Origin: Acidobacteriota bacterium | GTDB lineage: Bacteria; Acidobacteriota; Terriglobia; Acidiferrales; UBA7541 | Length of the DNA: 64,000 nucleotides | Assembly: GCA_013289955.1 (NCBI GenBank) | Contig: JABCYZ010000002.1 | Coordinates: 372,001 to 436,000 of the forward strand | Direction: 5' to 3' | Shown here: positions 53,813 through 63,768 of the stretch, one piece after another | Layout of the letters: the number at the start of each line of letters is the position of its first letter | Numbering within the stretch: position 1 is the stretch's first letter | Program-made: the position numbers and the translations under genes | Notes under the pieces: generated by a model | The model's database searches: none | The model's input: only the letters and a program-made list of their open reading frames with translations | What the model was told of the DNA's origin: nothing

Positions 53813-56245
53813 ATGCATTCCTTCCTCTTTGACTTGCGTTTTACATTGCGCGAACTTCGGCGCCGCCCCACCTTCACGCTAACTGCCATTCTCTCGCTGG
53901 CCCTGGGCATCGCCGCCACAAGTGCCGTCTTCAGCGTCATTTACGCCGTTCTGATCGATCCCTTTCCGTACCCCGGCTCCGATCGCCTCATGGAGCTCAG
54001 CATGCTCGATGCCGCGGGCCACGATCGTTATGCCGGCCTGAACGGTCCACAATTGGAACAGCTCCGCCAGGCCAAGTCGGTCGAAAGCATTGCGGGGATG
54101 GACTACTGGAATCTCACCACTACCGACGGCGATTTGCCCGAAGATGTCAAGACCTCCTATCTCTCCCCAGATGACCCGAATCACTGGGGCACAAAAGCTC
54201 TGATGGGCCGCTGGCTGATGCCCTCCGACGCGCCTTTCGGCCAGGACGCTCAGCCCGTCGTCGTCCTCGGCTACAAGTTCTGGCAGCGCTACTACCTGGG
54301 CGACCCCAACGTCATCGGGCGCACCATCCAACTCGTCCATAAGCCGTACGCGATCGTCGGCGTCATGCCTCCGCGCTTCAAATGGGCTGACGTCGACATG
54401 TATCTTCCGCTCAAGGTTACGCGCGACCCGCACATCTATTTCGGCGCTTCCATCAAACTTCGCCCGGGCGTCACCACGGCTCAAGCCAACGCCGAGCTCC
54501 TACCCTATCTCGAACAATTCGCCAAGGAATCGCCCGAGCGTTACCCCGACAAATTTCGCGCCAATCTGCGCAGCATCACGGAACTCTACGCCAAACCTCT
54601 TGGCCCCACTCTCTACCTCCTCCTCGGCGCCGTCGCGTCTCTGCTGCTCATCGGCTGCGGCAATGTCTCGATCCTGCTTCTCGCGCGCGGCGCGGAACGC
54701 CAGCAAGAGCTCGCCGTCCGCGCTGCCGTTGGCGCAGACCGCTCTCGCATGATCCGCCAACTGCTCACCGAATCTCTCGCCATCGCGCTGGCGGGGACTT
54801 CGCTCGGCGTAATTCTCGCCTGGAAGAGCCTCGCTCTCATTACCGCCTGGCTGCCGCAAAACTCTTTTCCGGCCGAGTCTGTCGTCAAAATGAACCTGCC
54901 CGTGCTCCTCTTCAGCGCTGGCCTTGCGTTTGCCACTGCCATTCTCTTCGGTCTTTCGCCGGCGCTTCAGCTTTCTCGCCCCGATATCGGCCGGCTCATG
55001 CAGAGCAGCGGCCGCCGCGTCCTGGGCAGCTCGCACGCAAAACGCGCCCACCGAGTAATGGTCGCCGCGCAAGTCGCCTTGACGCTTCTCTTGCTCTCTG
55101 CCGCCAGTGCCGCAGGCAAAGGGTTCCTCCGCCTGCTGAAGGCCGACCTGGGCTACGACCCTCATGCCGCTATGTCCGTGCCCATCCCCATTCATGAAAA
55201 CACGCATGTTTCATGGAAGGATCGCTCCGAATATTTCGAACAAATTCGCGCTGCCATCGCCCGCATGCCCGAAGTTGTTTCCGCAGGAATTTCCACCAAC
55301 GCCACTCCGCCCGACAACGGCTGGGACACGCGCTTCGAAATTTTCGGCAGCGCCGCCTCCGAAAAACCCGAAGCGCTAGTCAACTACATCAGCCCCGAAT
55401 ATCTCGAGGTGCTGCATATCCCGCTCTCGCAGGGCCGCATTTGGGATCACACCGAAACGATGCGCGCCGCCCCGCTTGCCGTCATCAACCAAACAATGGC
55501 CCGCCAATACTGGCCCAACGGAGACGCCATCGGACATCAAGTCAGAATCCCGGCCATTAAAGATGGGCCGCCTTATTCACCCGCCGCGACAGGAGCCGAC
55601 GGCTGGCTGCAGATCGTCGGCGTGGTCGCCGACGTTCGCGATGACGGCCTGCGCAATCCCATCAAGCCCGGCATCTACGTGCCTTACACGCTCCAGTTGC
55701 GCATGTTCACGCAAATCCTGGTGCGCACGCGCGTCCCTCCGCTTTCGATCCTTCACGATATTCGCGCCCGTCTCGTTACGCTCGATCGCGAGCAGCAAGT
55801 CATGCAAGTTCGCGATCTCGACGCCTGGATCACCGGCCTGCAGGAATACTCCCAGCAGAAATTCATCGCCACTCTCTTTGCTCTTTTTTCGGTTCTTGCT
55901 TTGGCGCTTGCCGCGGTTGGTCTTTACAGCGTGGTTTCCTACGGTGTCGCCACGCGCACGAATGAATTCGGCATTCGCATGGCGCTCGGCGCCCGCAGCT
56001 CGGATGTCTTCCGCATCGTCTTCTCGTCCACCGCGATCAACGTCGGCGCCGGCCTAATCGCCGGTCTCGTCCTAAGCGTCGCGTTCGACAAAATCTCTAC
56101 GCGCTGGGTCATGGAAAGTTCCCGCAACCCGTGGATCCTCGTAGGCGTAACCCTCATTCTCATCGCCGCCGCAGCCTTGGCCTGTTTCCTCCCGGCGCGC
56201 CGCGCCGCTTCGATCGACCCCATGGAAGCCCTGCGTTATGAATAA
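53813..56245 (+). CDS. Second ADOP-type ABC permease
   Basis: The 810-residue protein repeats the plan of the permease at 35.8-38.3 kb: FLFDLRFTLRELRRRPTFTLTAILSLALGIAATSAVFSVIYAVL at the N-terminus, a MacB-type periplasmic domain, an FtsX core with LLLIGCGNVSILLLARGAERQQELAVRAAVGA, and a C-terminal copy (LALAAVGLYSVVSYGVATRTNEFGIRMALGAR) ending at PARRAASIDPMEALRYE. No ATPase gene adjoins. With its relative it marks the genome as acidobacterial. The start ATG precedes the first helix directly. Confidence 0.9.
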   Translation: MHSFLFDLRFTLRELRRRPTFTLTAILSLALGIAATSAVFSVIYAVLIDPFPYPGSDRLMELSMLDAAGHDRYAGLNGPQLEQLRQAKSVESIAGMDYWNLTTTDGDLPEDVKTSYLSPDDPNHWGTKALMGRWLMPSDAPFGQDAQPVVVLGYKFWQRYYLGDPNVIGRTIQLVHKPYAIVGVMPPRFKWADVDMYLPLKVTRDPHIYFGASIKLRPGVTTAQANAELLPYLEQFAKESPERYPDKFRANLRSITELYAKPLGPTLYLLLGAVASLLLIGCGNVSILLLARGAERQQELAVRAAVGADRSRMIRQLLTESLAIALAGTSLGVILAWKSLALITAWLPQNSFPAESVVKMNLPVLLFSAGLAFATAILFGLSPALQLSRPDIGRLMQSSGRRVLGSSHAKRAHRVMVAAQVALTLLLLSAASAAGKGFLRLLKADLGYDPHAAMSVPIPIHENTHVSWKDRSEYFEQIRAAIARMPEVVSAGISTNATPPDNGWDTRFEIFGSAASEKPEALVNYISPEYLEVLHIPLSQGRIWDHTETMRAAPLAVINQTMARQYWPNGDAIGHQVRIPAIKDGPPYSPAATGADGWLQIVGVVADVRDDGLRNPIKPGIYVPYTLQLRMFTQILVRTRVPPLSILHDIRARLVTLDREQQVMQVRDLDAWITGLQEYSQQKFIATLFALFSVLALALAAVGLYSVVSYGVATRTNEFGIRMALGARSSDVFRIVFSSTAINVGAGLIAGLVLSVAFDKISTRWVMESSRNPWILVGVTLILIAAAALACFLPARRAASIDPMEALRYE

Positions 56246-56483
56246 TCGGATTCTCTGGCAATCTCCTCCGTCTTCGTTACCGGGCATCTGCCGGGTGACG
56301 GCCTTCTGAAACTGGCCAGGGACGGGTAGGCTGCCGGACGTACCGTCAATCTAAACGTTTGGATCATCGCTCGGCCAAACGGCGAGGGAGGTCTATTTCC
56401 TTTTCCTTACTTCGTCACATCATTGCTTCTTTACTTCTTCCTCCGCCTGCTAAAATCGTGGCCTACCCTTTCCAGGAGCCAAC

Positions 56484-57899
56484 ATGTCTGATGCCAGCCA
56501 GCTCGACGCCAACATCCCGACCCGCACTGAGTCCGACTCCATGGGCAAGATCGACGTCCCCGCGGACCGCTACTACGGCGCGCAGACCGCCCGCTCGCTC
56601 ATCCATTTCGCCATTGGCAAGGACACCATGCCTCCCGAGCTGATCCGCGCCTTCGGCATCCTCAAAAAGGCGGCGGCGCTCGTCAATCAAGACCTAGGCA
56701 AGCTGCCGGCCGACAAGACCGCATTGATCACCGAAGCCGCCGATGAAGTCATCGCCGGAAAGCTCAACGGGCATTTCCCTTTGCGCATCTGGCAAACCGG
56801 CAGCGGTACGCAAACCAACATGAACGTCAATGAAGTCATCTCGAATCGCGCCATCGAAATCGCCGGCGGCGCAATGGGCAGCAAAAAACCCATCCATCCG
56901 AATGACGACGTAAACATGTCGCAATCCTCGAACGACACTTTTCCCGCCGCCATGCACATCGCCGCCGCCACGGAAACACGGCAGCGTCTGCTGCCCGCGG
57001 TGAAAAACCTTCGCGACGCGCTCGATGCCAAGGCCCGGGAATTCGCCGGGATCGTAAAAATCGGGCGCACTCATTTGCAGGACGCCACTCCTCTGACCGT
57101 CGGCCAGGAATTTTCCGGCTACGTCAATCTCCTCGACCGCGACGGCGGCCGCATCGCCATGGCTCTCGATGGCCTCTATGATCTGGCCATCGGCGGCACT
57201 GCCGTCGGCACCGGCCTCAACGCTCATCCCGAATTCGCCGAGCGCGCCGCGAAAAAAATCGCCGAGCTCACCGGCCTCCCCTTTCGCTCGCATCCCAACA
57301 AATTCGCCGCGCTCAGCGCGCATGACGAACTCGTCTTCGCGAGCGGCGCGCTGAAAACGCTCGCCGCCTCGCTCATGAAAATCGCCAACGACATTCGTTG
57401 GCTCGCTTCCGGCCCTCGCTGCGGCCTCGGCGAACTTATTCTTCCGGAAAACGAGCCCGGCTCCAGCATCATGCCCGGCAAGGTGAATCCCACGCAGTCC
57501 GAGGCACTCACCATGGTCGCCGTACAGGTGATGGGCAACGACGCCGCCATCGGTTTTGCCGGCTCGCAAGGCAATTTCGAGCTCAACGTTTTCAAGCCCG
57601 TCATCATCTTCAACTATCTCCACTCCGTCGAGCTCCTCGCCGGCGCCATGAACAGCTTCGTGGGGCATTGCGTCCAGGGCATCGAAGTCAACCGCACACA
57701 AATCGAACACTACGTCCACAATTCGCTGATGCTGGTCACTGCCCTCGCTCCAAAAATCGGCTACGACGCCGCTGCCCAGGTCGCCAAAGCCGCCCATCAC
57801 TCCCGCATCAGCCTCCGCGAAGCCGCCATCAAATTGGGATTCGTCAGCGCCGAAGAATTCGACGCCCTCGTCAAACCCGAGGACATGACACATCCATGA
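56484..57899 (+). CDS. fumC: Fumarate hydratase class II
   Basis: FumC interconverts fumarate and malate in the TCA cycle without an FeS cluster. The 471-residue protein has the N-terminal [24 protein letters not shown], the [26 protein letters not shown] segment, the [22 protein letters not shown] catalytic His region, and the fumarase/aspartase superfamily signature [11 protein letters not shown]. The length is normal. An internal ATG at 56541 could also initiate. No neighbouring TCA genes are seen. Confidence 0.96.
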   Translation: MSDASQLDANIPTRTESDSMGKIDVPADRYYGAQTARSLIHFAIGKDTMPPELIRAFGILKKAAALVNQDLGKLPADKTALITEAADEVIAGKLNGHFPLRIWQTGSGTQTNMNVNEVISNRAIEIAGGAMGSKKPIHPNDDVNMSQSSNDTFPAAMHIAAATETRQRLLPAVKNLRDALDAKAREFAGIVKIGRTHLQDATPLTVGQEFSGYVNLLDRDGGRIAMALDGLYDLAIGGTAVGTGLNAHPEFAERAAKKIAELTGLPFRSHPNKFAALSAHDELVFASGALKTLAASLMKIANDIRWLASGPRCGLGELILPENEPGSSIMPGKVNPTQSEALTMVAVQVMGNDAAIGFAGSQGNFELNVFKPVIIFNYLHSVELLAGAMNSFVGHCVQGIEVNRTQIEHYVHNSLMLVTALAPKIGYDAAAQVAKAAHHSRISLREAAIKLGFVSAEEFDALVKPEDMTHP

Positions 57900-58315
57900 G
57901 AGAGCGCCAAATGACTGAATGGGACGATGCCAACCTGCTGGTCGAGCCCGGGAACCGCCGCTTGACTGCCCCGGCTCGCTCGGCAAACGCGGCTGAGTGG
58001 AGCAATGGTGAGGAAACTTAAGATCGGGACAGACGGCGCAGTCCTCGCCCGGAGACTCGAGAACACTGGGGTATGGCATTCCGAGGGACGATGCGGAAAA
58101 GGTCCTCAAAGCCTGGTCGTCCGGTTGTGTCGCATGTCCACCGGACGCAACTTTCGAGTACACTCTTGGATTTCACGACGCTATGGATGACCAGAACGTC
58201 GTGAAGGATAACCGCGTGATAATGAATCTGCCCGACAAACTGACAATCTATACCCCGGCTGTTGTGATTGATCACGGGCCGGACGTCAAAATTTCGAAGA
58301 AGAGGAGTAACTGAA
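57900..58315. other. 416-bp interval between fumC and the formamidase gene
   Basis: No convincing gene is present. A 36-codon frame beginning at 57911 (MTEWDDANLLVEPGNRRL...) has no ribosome-binding site and no recognisable family. The last 15 bases carry AGAGGAG for the TTG-started downstream gene. I could not define a promoter. Confidence 0.4.
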
Positions 58316-59353
58316 TTGCGCCCAAAACTGCTCGGCCTCGGAATCCTAGTCTTCGCAGGCTCGCTGTATGCGCAGAATGCGCCGTCACAGGCGACATACA
58401 CGCTGAAGGCGACACCGAAGACGGTGGCGTGGGGTTACTACGACGCGAAGGCAGCGCCGGTTTTGCGCATCAAGTCGGGCGACACGGTGACGATCGAGAC
58501 GCTGATTACGAATAGCCCCAAGCGGCTGGAGGATGCGGGGTTGCCGCCGGAGCAGGTGGAGCAATCGTTGCGCGATATAACCGACCAGGTGAAAGACAAA
58601 GGTCCAGGCGGGCACATTTTGACGGGGCCGATTTATATTGAAGACGCGCAGCCGGGCGACGTGCTCGAAGTAAAAATTCTCGCTATAAATCTGGCAATTC
58701 CGTATGCCTACAACGCCTTCGGCCCGGGACGCGGCTACATCCCCGACGACTATCCTTATGCGAAAATGAAAATCATTCCACTGGATGAGAAGCGCATGAC
58801 GGCGAAATTCGCGCCGGGCATCGAGATTCCGCTGCATCCTTTTTTCGGCAGCATGGGCGACGCGCCGCCGGAAAGCGCGGGCCGCTTCAACAGCGCTCCC
58901 CCGTGGATCATGGCGGGGAATCTCGATAACAAGGACCTCGTCGCCGGCACGACGCTCTATATTCCCGTGCACGCGCCCGGCGCGCTCTTTGAAGTCGGCG
59001 ACGGCCACGCCGGGCAGGGCGACGGCGAAGTGGACATCACCGCGCTTGAAACCTCCCTGGTCGGCACGTTTCAATTCATCGTGCGCAAGGACATGCACCT
59101 GAAGTGGCCGCGCGCCGAAACTCCCACGCACTACATAACCATGGGCTTCAACGACGACCTCAACGCCTGCGCCACCCTGGCCGTGCGCGAGATGATTGAT
59201 TTTTTGGTCACCGAAAAGCATCTTTCACGCGATGACGCCTACATGCTCGCCAGCGTCTCCGCCGACCTCCACATCACCGAACTGGTCGACGGCAACAAGG
59301 GCGTGCACATGATGATTCCCAAATCCATCTTCGTAAGCGGGGCCGCGAAATGA
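58316..59353 (+). CDS. Secreted acetamidase/formamidase-family protein
   Basis: The 345-residue protein starts at a TTG supported by AGAGGAG upstream, which places a signal peptide (LLGLGILVFAGSLYAQ) at the N-terminus; the open frame extends upstream but that start would bury the signal. Family features are LRIKSGDTVTIETL, GHILTGPIYIEDAQPGDVLEVKIL, and the middle HAPGALFEVGDGHAGQGDGEVD segment. Members hydrolyse small amides. Its stop overlaps the start of the MBL-fold gene (ATGA), so the two are translationally coupled and may act on the same metabolite. Confidence 0.88.
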   Translation: MRPKLLGLGILVFAGSLYAQNAPSQATYTLKATPKTVAWGYYDAKAAPVLRIKSGDTVTIETLITNSPKRLEDAGLPPEQVEQSLRDITDQVKDKGPGGHILTGPIYIEDAQPGDVLEVKILAINLAIPYAYNAFGPGRGYIPDDYPYAKMKIIPLDEKRMTAKFAPGIEIPLHPFFGSMGDAPPESAGRFNSAPPWIMAGNLDNKDLVAGTTLYIPVHAPGALFEVGDGHAGQGDGEVDITALETSLVGTFQFIVRKDMHLKWPRAETPTHYITMGFNDDLNACATLAVREMIDFLVTEKHLSRDDAYMLASVSADLHITELVDGNKGVHMMIPKSIFVSGAAK

Positions 59354-60348
59354 AGGTCGTCTCTCTCCTGCTCGCCGCTCTCTTCTCTGTGAACTCTGTG
59401 CCCCTGCGGCCCTTTCTCTTAGGTCCTATTCCTTCTTTTTCTTGCTCATTTCTTCCTCCCGCGCCGCAGACCATCAGCCCGGATTGGTGCAAAGCTCTCC
59501 CTCGCCCGGAATACAAAACTCTCGAACGCGTCCTGCCGAACGACCCGTGGTTTGAAGTCTACAAAGTCGCCCCCGGTGTCTTTGCGATTTACGAGCCGCA
59601 CCAAGCCGAAGAAGTCATCTCCTATCTCATCGTCGGCACCAAGCAAGCCCTGCTCTTCGACACCGGCATGGGCATCGCCAATATCCACAAAGTCGTCACG
59701 CAACTGACAAGCCGTCCGGTTGTTGTCCTGAACTCGCACACGCACAACGACCACGTCGGCGGCAATTCCCTGTTCACCTTTATCTTCGGCATGGACACGG
59801 ACTTCACGCGCCAAAACGCGAAAGGCTCGCGGGATGCCGCCCAGGAAGAAATTGCTCCCGGGATGATCTGCGGCAGTCTGCCAAGGGGTTTTGACCCGAA
59901 AACCTACGCCACCAAGCCCTGGCATGTCTCGCTCTACATCCATAACGGCTTCAAAATCAATCTCGGCGGCGGCCGCGTCCTCGAAGTCATCTCGACTCCC
60001 GGACACACACCAGACGCCGTCTCGCTCCTCGACCGCGCCAACGGCCTGCTCTTCACCGGCGACACTTACTACCCCGGCCCCATCTGGCTTTTCCGCCCCG
60101 AGACAAATCTCGACGCCTACGTCGCATCGGTGAAATGGCTCGCCGATCTCGCGCCGCAGATAAAACTCGTTCTCGGCGCGCACAACGTGCCCGTCGCCGA
60201 TCCGAGCGTTTTACCCAGGCTCGTCACTGCCATCGACGCCGTCCGCGCCGGAACAGTCGAAGCCAAGCCCCTCGAAGGCGGCCAAGCCTCCTACACGACG
60301 GACGGCATAACCTTTCTTCTCGCCGCCAAGCCTGCTGGAGTAAAATAG
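59350..60348 (+). CDS. MBL-fold metallo-hydrolase (secreted)
   Basis: The 332-residue protein has a hydrophobic N-terminus (LLLAALFSVNSVPLRPFLL) and the metallo-beta-lactamase fold: VLNSHTHNDHVGG with the zinc-binding HxHxDH set, a later VISTPGHTPDAVSLL, GLLFTGDTYYPGPIW with the bridging Asp, and a final VLGAHNVPVADPS histidine. This is the layout of hydrolases acting on thioesters, lactones or phosphodiesters. It begins inside the stop of the formamidase-like gene, so a shared pathway is likely, but the substrate is unknown. Confidence 0.88.
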   Translation: MKVVSLLLAALFSVNSVPLRPFLLGPIPSFSCSFLPPAPQTISPDWCKALPRPEYKTLERVLPNDPWFEVYKVAPGVFAIYEPHQAEEVISYLIVGTKQALLFDTGMGIANIHKVVTQLTSRPVVVLNSHTHNDHVGGNSLFTFIFGMDTDFTRQNAKGSRDAAQEEIAPGMICGSLPRGFDPKTYATKPWHVSLYIHNGFKINLGGGRVLEVISTPGHTPDAVSLLDRANGLLFTGDTYYPGPIWLFRPETNLDAYVASVKWLADLAPQIKLVLGAHNVPVADPSVLPRLVTAIDAVRAGTVEAKPLEGGQASYTTDGITFLLAAKPAGVK

Positions 60349-60366
60349 CCGCGTTGGACGACTGCT

Positions 60367-61035
60367 ATGGCCGCACACCTTCGACGAACCTGCTGCCTCG
60401 CCAGCTTATTTTTGTGTCTTGCCGCCGCTGCCCAATCGCAATCTCCGGCGCCGCCAGCCACAAAATCTCAAAAAAAGTCCAAGCATCCCAAACCGGTGGA
60501 AACCAGCATTCAGAATTACTACGGCGGCGTCTTTCTCGTCGGCGACGGTGGCATCCCCAACGGCCCGTGCTTCCGCATCAACGGCCGCGTCACTTCCTCG
60601 GGATTCTTCAATGAGCTGAAGTCCTACGACAACGATGATGGAACAATCTTTCGGCTCGGCGCGGCGGAAGTCACGCAGTTCCCCGACAAGCTTCTGCTCT
60701 CGATGACGATCCGCGATCAGCCGTGCGGGTTTGGCCTTCAGCCGGTTGGCACCGGCGTCTATCTCACCCAGGAAGCCATGCACTCGATGAAGCTTACGCT
60801 GTATTGGAAACACGGCGTGGATCTGCGCCCGGCAGAAAAGGTGGCCGTTGTGCGCGTTTCCGTGGATCCCATCGAGCCATACGCAACAAATCTCGCGGCG
60901 GAATTGCCCAAGCGTTATCTGTGGTCCTATGAATTCGGTATTCCGGCGGGGGGCGTTCCCTTGACGGACAGCCTTGTGCTGGTCTTTCGCACCGCCGACG
61001 GCCGCATCGCGGCGCGCGTCGCGGCGCGTTTGTAG
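60367..61035 (+). CDS. Secreted protein of unknown function (222 aa)
   Basis: The protein has a signal peptide (TCCLASLFLCLAAAAQSQS; a Cys pair makes a lipoprotein possible) and a basic Lys/Pro-rich linker. A beta-rich domain (GGVFLVGDGGIPNGPCFRINGRV; KLLLSMTIRDQPCGFGLQPVGTG) follows. It lies 18 bp after the MBL-fold gene and is probably part of the same operon. No family is recognised. Confidence 0.7.
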   Translation: MAAHLRRTCCLASLFLCLAAAAQSQSPAPPATKSQKKSKHPKPVETSIQNYYGGVFLVGDGGIPNGPCFRINGRVTSSGFFNELKSYDNDDGTIFRLGAAEVTQFPDKLLLSMTIRDQPCGFGLQPVGTGVYLTQEAMHSMKLTLYWKHGVDLRPAEKVAVVRVSVDPIEPYATNLAAELPKRYLWSYEFGIPAGGVPLTDSLVLVFRTADGRIAARVAARL

Positions 61036-61086
61036 GGCTTCACTTCTGCATTCCCGAGCCAGGAAACAAACGAGATCAGCTTCTCT

Positions 61087-61485
61087 TCAACCCATCGAGC
61101 TGACTTTATCTGGTTCGATCTTGTAGAGGACGCGCACTTCGCCGGGCTGGCGGAACGGGTAGACAGGCTTGCCCAGATATTTCTGTGAAAGTTTGTTGAT
61201 GTGATCGTCCGCGCCCGTTTCGGTGATCTCAACGACGCGGCCGCGAATCTCCAGGTAGCGATAGGGATTCGCGGGATCCTGGAGCGAGACCGAAACGCGG
61301 GGATCGCGGCGGACGTTCTTATCTTTCACGCGCCCGAGCGCGGAATTAAACCGGACATACTTTCCGTCATAATCGACCCAGATCGGCGTGACTTGCGGGC
61401 TGCCGTCCTTCATGATTGTGCCGAGATTACCGAACGCAGGTTTTTCCAACAGGTCGGCGTATTTTTCTGGAATATTTTCAGCCAT
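61087..61485 (-). CDS. PPOX-class (F420/FMN-dependent) oxidoreductase
   Basis: The 132-residue protein has the split-barrel PPOX fold signature: KPAFGNLGTIMKDGSPQVTPIWVDYDGKYVRFNS at the N-terminus, then KDKNVRRDPRVSVSLQDPANPYRYLEIRGRVVEI. This length and pattern match the family that uses F420 or FMN to reduce small molecules. The ATG is preceded by CAGGAGGAAGCC. The cofactor cannot be decided from sequence alone. Confidence 0.88.
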   Translation of the reverse strand: MAENIPEKYADLLEKPAFGNLGTIMKDGSPQVTPIWVDYDGKYVRFNSALGRVKDKNVRRDPRVSVSLQDPANPYRYLEIRGRVVEITETGADDHINKLSQKYLGKPVYPFRQPGEVRVLYKIEPDKVSSMG

Positions 61486-61600
61486 GGCTTCCTCCTGGCG
61501 ATTCTATGCAATCGAGCTGAACACCCAAACTGTAACACGCGCGAAGCGCACTGTGCAGCATTGACCCGCAATTGCGAATGGCGGAGCACCGCGCGAGCGC

Positions 61601-62275
61601 TCAGAGAAATTTTATTTCCGGCGCGCGGCCCAACGACATGAGGGGCGCTCCGGTGAGTTTCTGCAATCCTTCGATATCCCATCCCGACGCGATTTCCCGC
61701 AGTATCAAGCCTTCCGGTTTTACGTCGATGACGGCCAGGTCGGTGACGAGAGTATCGACGCAAGCGAGACCCGTCAGCGGATAGGTGCACTGGCGAACGA
61801 TCTTTGGCGAGCCCTCCCTGGTGGTGTGTTCCATGCAGACGATGAGCTTTTTCGCGCCCGCGGCAATGTCCATCGCGCCGCCGATCCCTCCAGAGCCTTT
61901 GGCGCCGGGAATTTTCCAGTTCGCGAGATCACCTTTTTCAGAGACTTGAAATCCGCCGAGGACGGCGACATCCAGATGGCCGCCGCGCGACATGAGATGG
62001 GCGTCGGCTTGATGGAAAAAAGACGCGCCCGGTATCAGCGTCACCGGAACTTTCATGGCATCGACCAGGTCGTAGTCTTCTTCGCCGGGTCTGGCGCGCC
62101 GGCCCATGCCGAGAATGCCGTTCTCGCTGTGAAAATAAACCTCGACATTTTTGGGCAGATAGTCCGCGATGAGATTGGGGATGCCCCACCCAAGATTTAC
62201 GTATGCGCCGTCGGGCAATTCCATGGCGGCCCGGTGCGCGATCTGTTCGCGAGTCAGCCGCGGCTTATCCGGCAT
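61601..62275 (-). CDS. 3-oxoacid CoA-transferase, subunit B
   Basis: The 224-residue protein has the beta-subunit pattern: LPDGAYVNLGWGIPNLIADYLP at the N-terminus and HSENGILGMG, the S-E-N-G motif whose Glu forms the CoA thioester. The middle has AKGSGGIGGAMDIAAGAKKLIVCMEHT and the end IVRQCTYPLTGLACVD. The enzyme moves CoA from succinyl-CoA to acetoacetate or 3-oxoadipate. The ATG at 62275 overlaps the A-subunit gene by 11 bp; upstream in-frame codons lack similarity. Confidence 0.93.
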   Translation of the reverse strand: MPDKPRLTREQIAHRAAMELPDGAYVNLGWGIPNLIADYLPKNVEVYFHSENGILGMGRRARPGEEDYDLVDAMKVPVTLIPGASFFHQADAHLMSRGGHLDVAVLGGFQVSEKGDLANWKIPGAKGSGGIGGAMDIAAGAKKLIVCMEHTTREGSPKIVRQCTYPLTGLACVDTLVTDLAVIDVKPEGLILREIASGWDIEGLQKLTGAPLMSLGRAPEIKFL

Positions 62276-62942
62276 AGCGCACTCCTTTGGCTTGCACGAT
62301 GCGATGCACAAAGATCGCGGGGGTCACGACATGCTCCGGTTTGATCGCGCCGACCGGCACGATCTCGTCGACTTCCACAATGGTTGTGGTCGCAGCCATA
62401 GCCATAATCGGATTGAAATTTCTCGCCGCCAGACGATACGTGAGATTGCCGAGTTCGTCGGCTGTTTCTGCCTTGATGAGGGCATAGTCCGCGTGAATGG
62501 GCATTTCGAGGATGCAGCGCTTCCCTTCGATGGTGCGCTCTTCTTTGCCAGCCGCGACTTCCGTGCCGACGCCGACGGTTGTATAAAAGGCGCACAGACC
62601 TGCGGCAGCGGCGCGCATGCGTTCACAAAGAATCCCCTGCGGCACGAGCTCAAGCGTCACCTTTTTTGCCGCGAGCTTCTCCTGAAAATAATTCGAATGC
62701 GGACCAGGAAACGATGCGATTACGTGGCGGATCTGGCCGTTTTTGAACATCAATCCGAGTTCGCCGTCGCGCGTTCCGCAATTGTTGCTGATGGCGGTGA
62801 TATCCTTGGTGCCCTTTCGGGCCAATGCCTGGATCAAGTTGTTGGGAAATCCAGCGCCGCCGAATCCGCCGAACATGATTCGAGCGCCGTCTCGAATATC
62901 GCCCACGGCCGAATCCAGGGTCGGATGGATTTTGTTTCGCAT
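62265..62942 (-). CDS. 3-oxoacid CoA-transferase, subunit A
   Basis: The 225-residue alpha subunit shows GARIMFGGFGGAGFPNNLIQAL, then TAISNNCGTRDGELGLMFKNGQIRHVIASFPG and the C-terminal ARNFNPIMAMAATTTIVEVDEIVP. The ATG at 62942 is chosen because the family N-terminus begins there. It pairs with the overlapping B-subunit gene as a heterodimeric transferase (ScoAB/PcaIJ type). No aromatic-degradation genes adjoin, so ketone-body or short-chain acid use is as likely as the 3-oxoadipate pathway. Confidence 0.93.
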   Translation of the reverse strand: MRNKIHPTLDSAVGDIRDGARIMFGGFGGAGFPNNLIQALARKGTKDITAISNNCGTRDGELGLMFKNGQIRHVIASFPGPHSNYFQEKLAAKKVTLELVPQGILCERMRAAAAGLCAFYTTVGVGTEVAAGKEERTIEGKRCILEMPIHADYALIKAETADELGNLTYRLAARNFNPIMAMAATTTIVEVDEIVPVGAIKPEHVVTPAIFVHRIVQAKGVRYAG

Positions 62943-63062
62943 GGCTCGGCGTATCCTACCAGAGGCGGTAGAAGTCTGCAGGCGCGAGTGGGCGGATCGG
63001 CGGGGGCCAATAATCGGGGCTGGCACCGCATGGCTCGCGTCGTCTAACATGGATGCCCGACC

Positions 63063-63668
63063 ATGAAGCGCGGAACTCCCCTATTGATTTTGCTGATCGC
63101 TGCGGTGCTTGCGGTCGGGTTCGTGGCGTATTCGCTTCTGCATAATGGCGTGAGCGCAAAGGCCACGCCCACGGCACTCGAGGTGATGATGGCACGGAAA
63201 GCCAGGCACATGGCGCTTCCGAGCGCCGCGCGATCGCTGGTTAATCCGGTGGCGGCCACCGAGGAAAACTTGCGCGGCGGCAGGCTGCACTTCGCCGACC
63301 ATTGCGCCATCTGCCATGGTAACGACGGCAGCTGCGACACGTTGATGGGCAGCGGACTTTATCCGAAGCCGCCCGACATGCGGCTCGCGGAAACGCAAAA
63401 GCTCTCGGATGGCGAACTCTTCTGGATTATCGAGAATGGCGTGCGGTTCACGGGAATGCCTGCGTTTTCCACTCGCCACAGTTCGCCGGAAGACAGCTGG
63501 AAGCTCGTGCTGTTCATCCGCCACCTGCCGAAACTGACGGCCGAGGAGCGCATTGAGATGGAGCGCAATAACCCGAAGAGCCCCGCCGACCTCCTCGAAG
63601 AGCAGCAAGAGAATGATTTCCTGAATGGAAAGACACCGGCGCCTCCTGCGGAACCGCATCACCATTAG
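63063..63668 (+). CDS. Monoheme cytochrome c
   Basis: The 201-residue protein has an N-terminal membrane anchor or signal (TPLLILLIAAVLAVGFVAYSLLH) and a class I c-type domain with one heme site, CAICHGNDG. It is followed by LYPKPPDMR and GMPAFS with the axial Met, and a C-terminal helix (SWKLVLFIRHLPKL). The C-terminus ends in a Glu/Pro/His tail. It transfers single electrons in the periplasm. It is divergent from the CoA-transferase operon. Confidence 0.9.
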   Translation: MKRGTPLLILLIAAVLAVGFVAYSLLHNGVSAKATPTALEVMMARKARHMALPSAARSLVNPVAATEENLRGGRLHFADHCAICHGNDGSCDTLMGSGLYPKPPDMRLAETQKLSDGELFWIIENGVRFTGMPAFSTRHSSPEDSWKLVLFIRHLPKLTAEERIEMERNNPKSPADLLEEQQENDFLNGKTPAPPAEPHHH

Positions 63669-63768
63669 CGGGCGGAAAAGGCCCCGATCCTGCCGGGCCG
63701 CGCGGCGGGTTGCGTTTCCTGCCGTCGTGGAATACTGTTTGTAGAGGCTCGAGCCCGAGGAGATGGCC

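Noticed and set aside
56694-58163. 489-codon minus-strand frame
   Set aside because: Antisense to fumC; no motifs and no ribosome-binding site.
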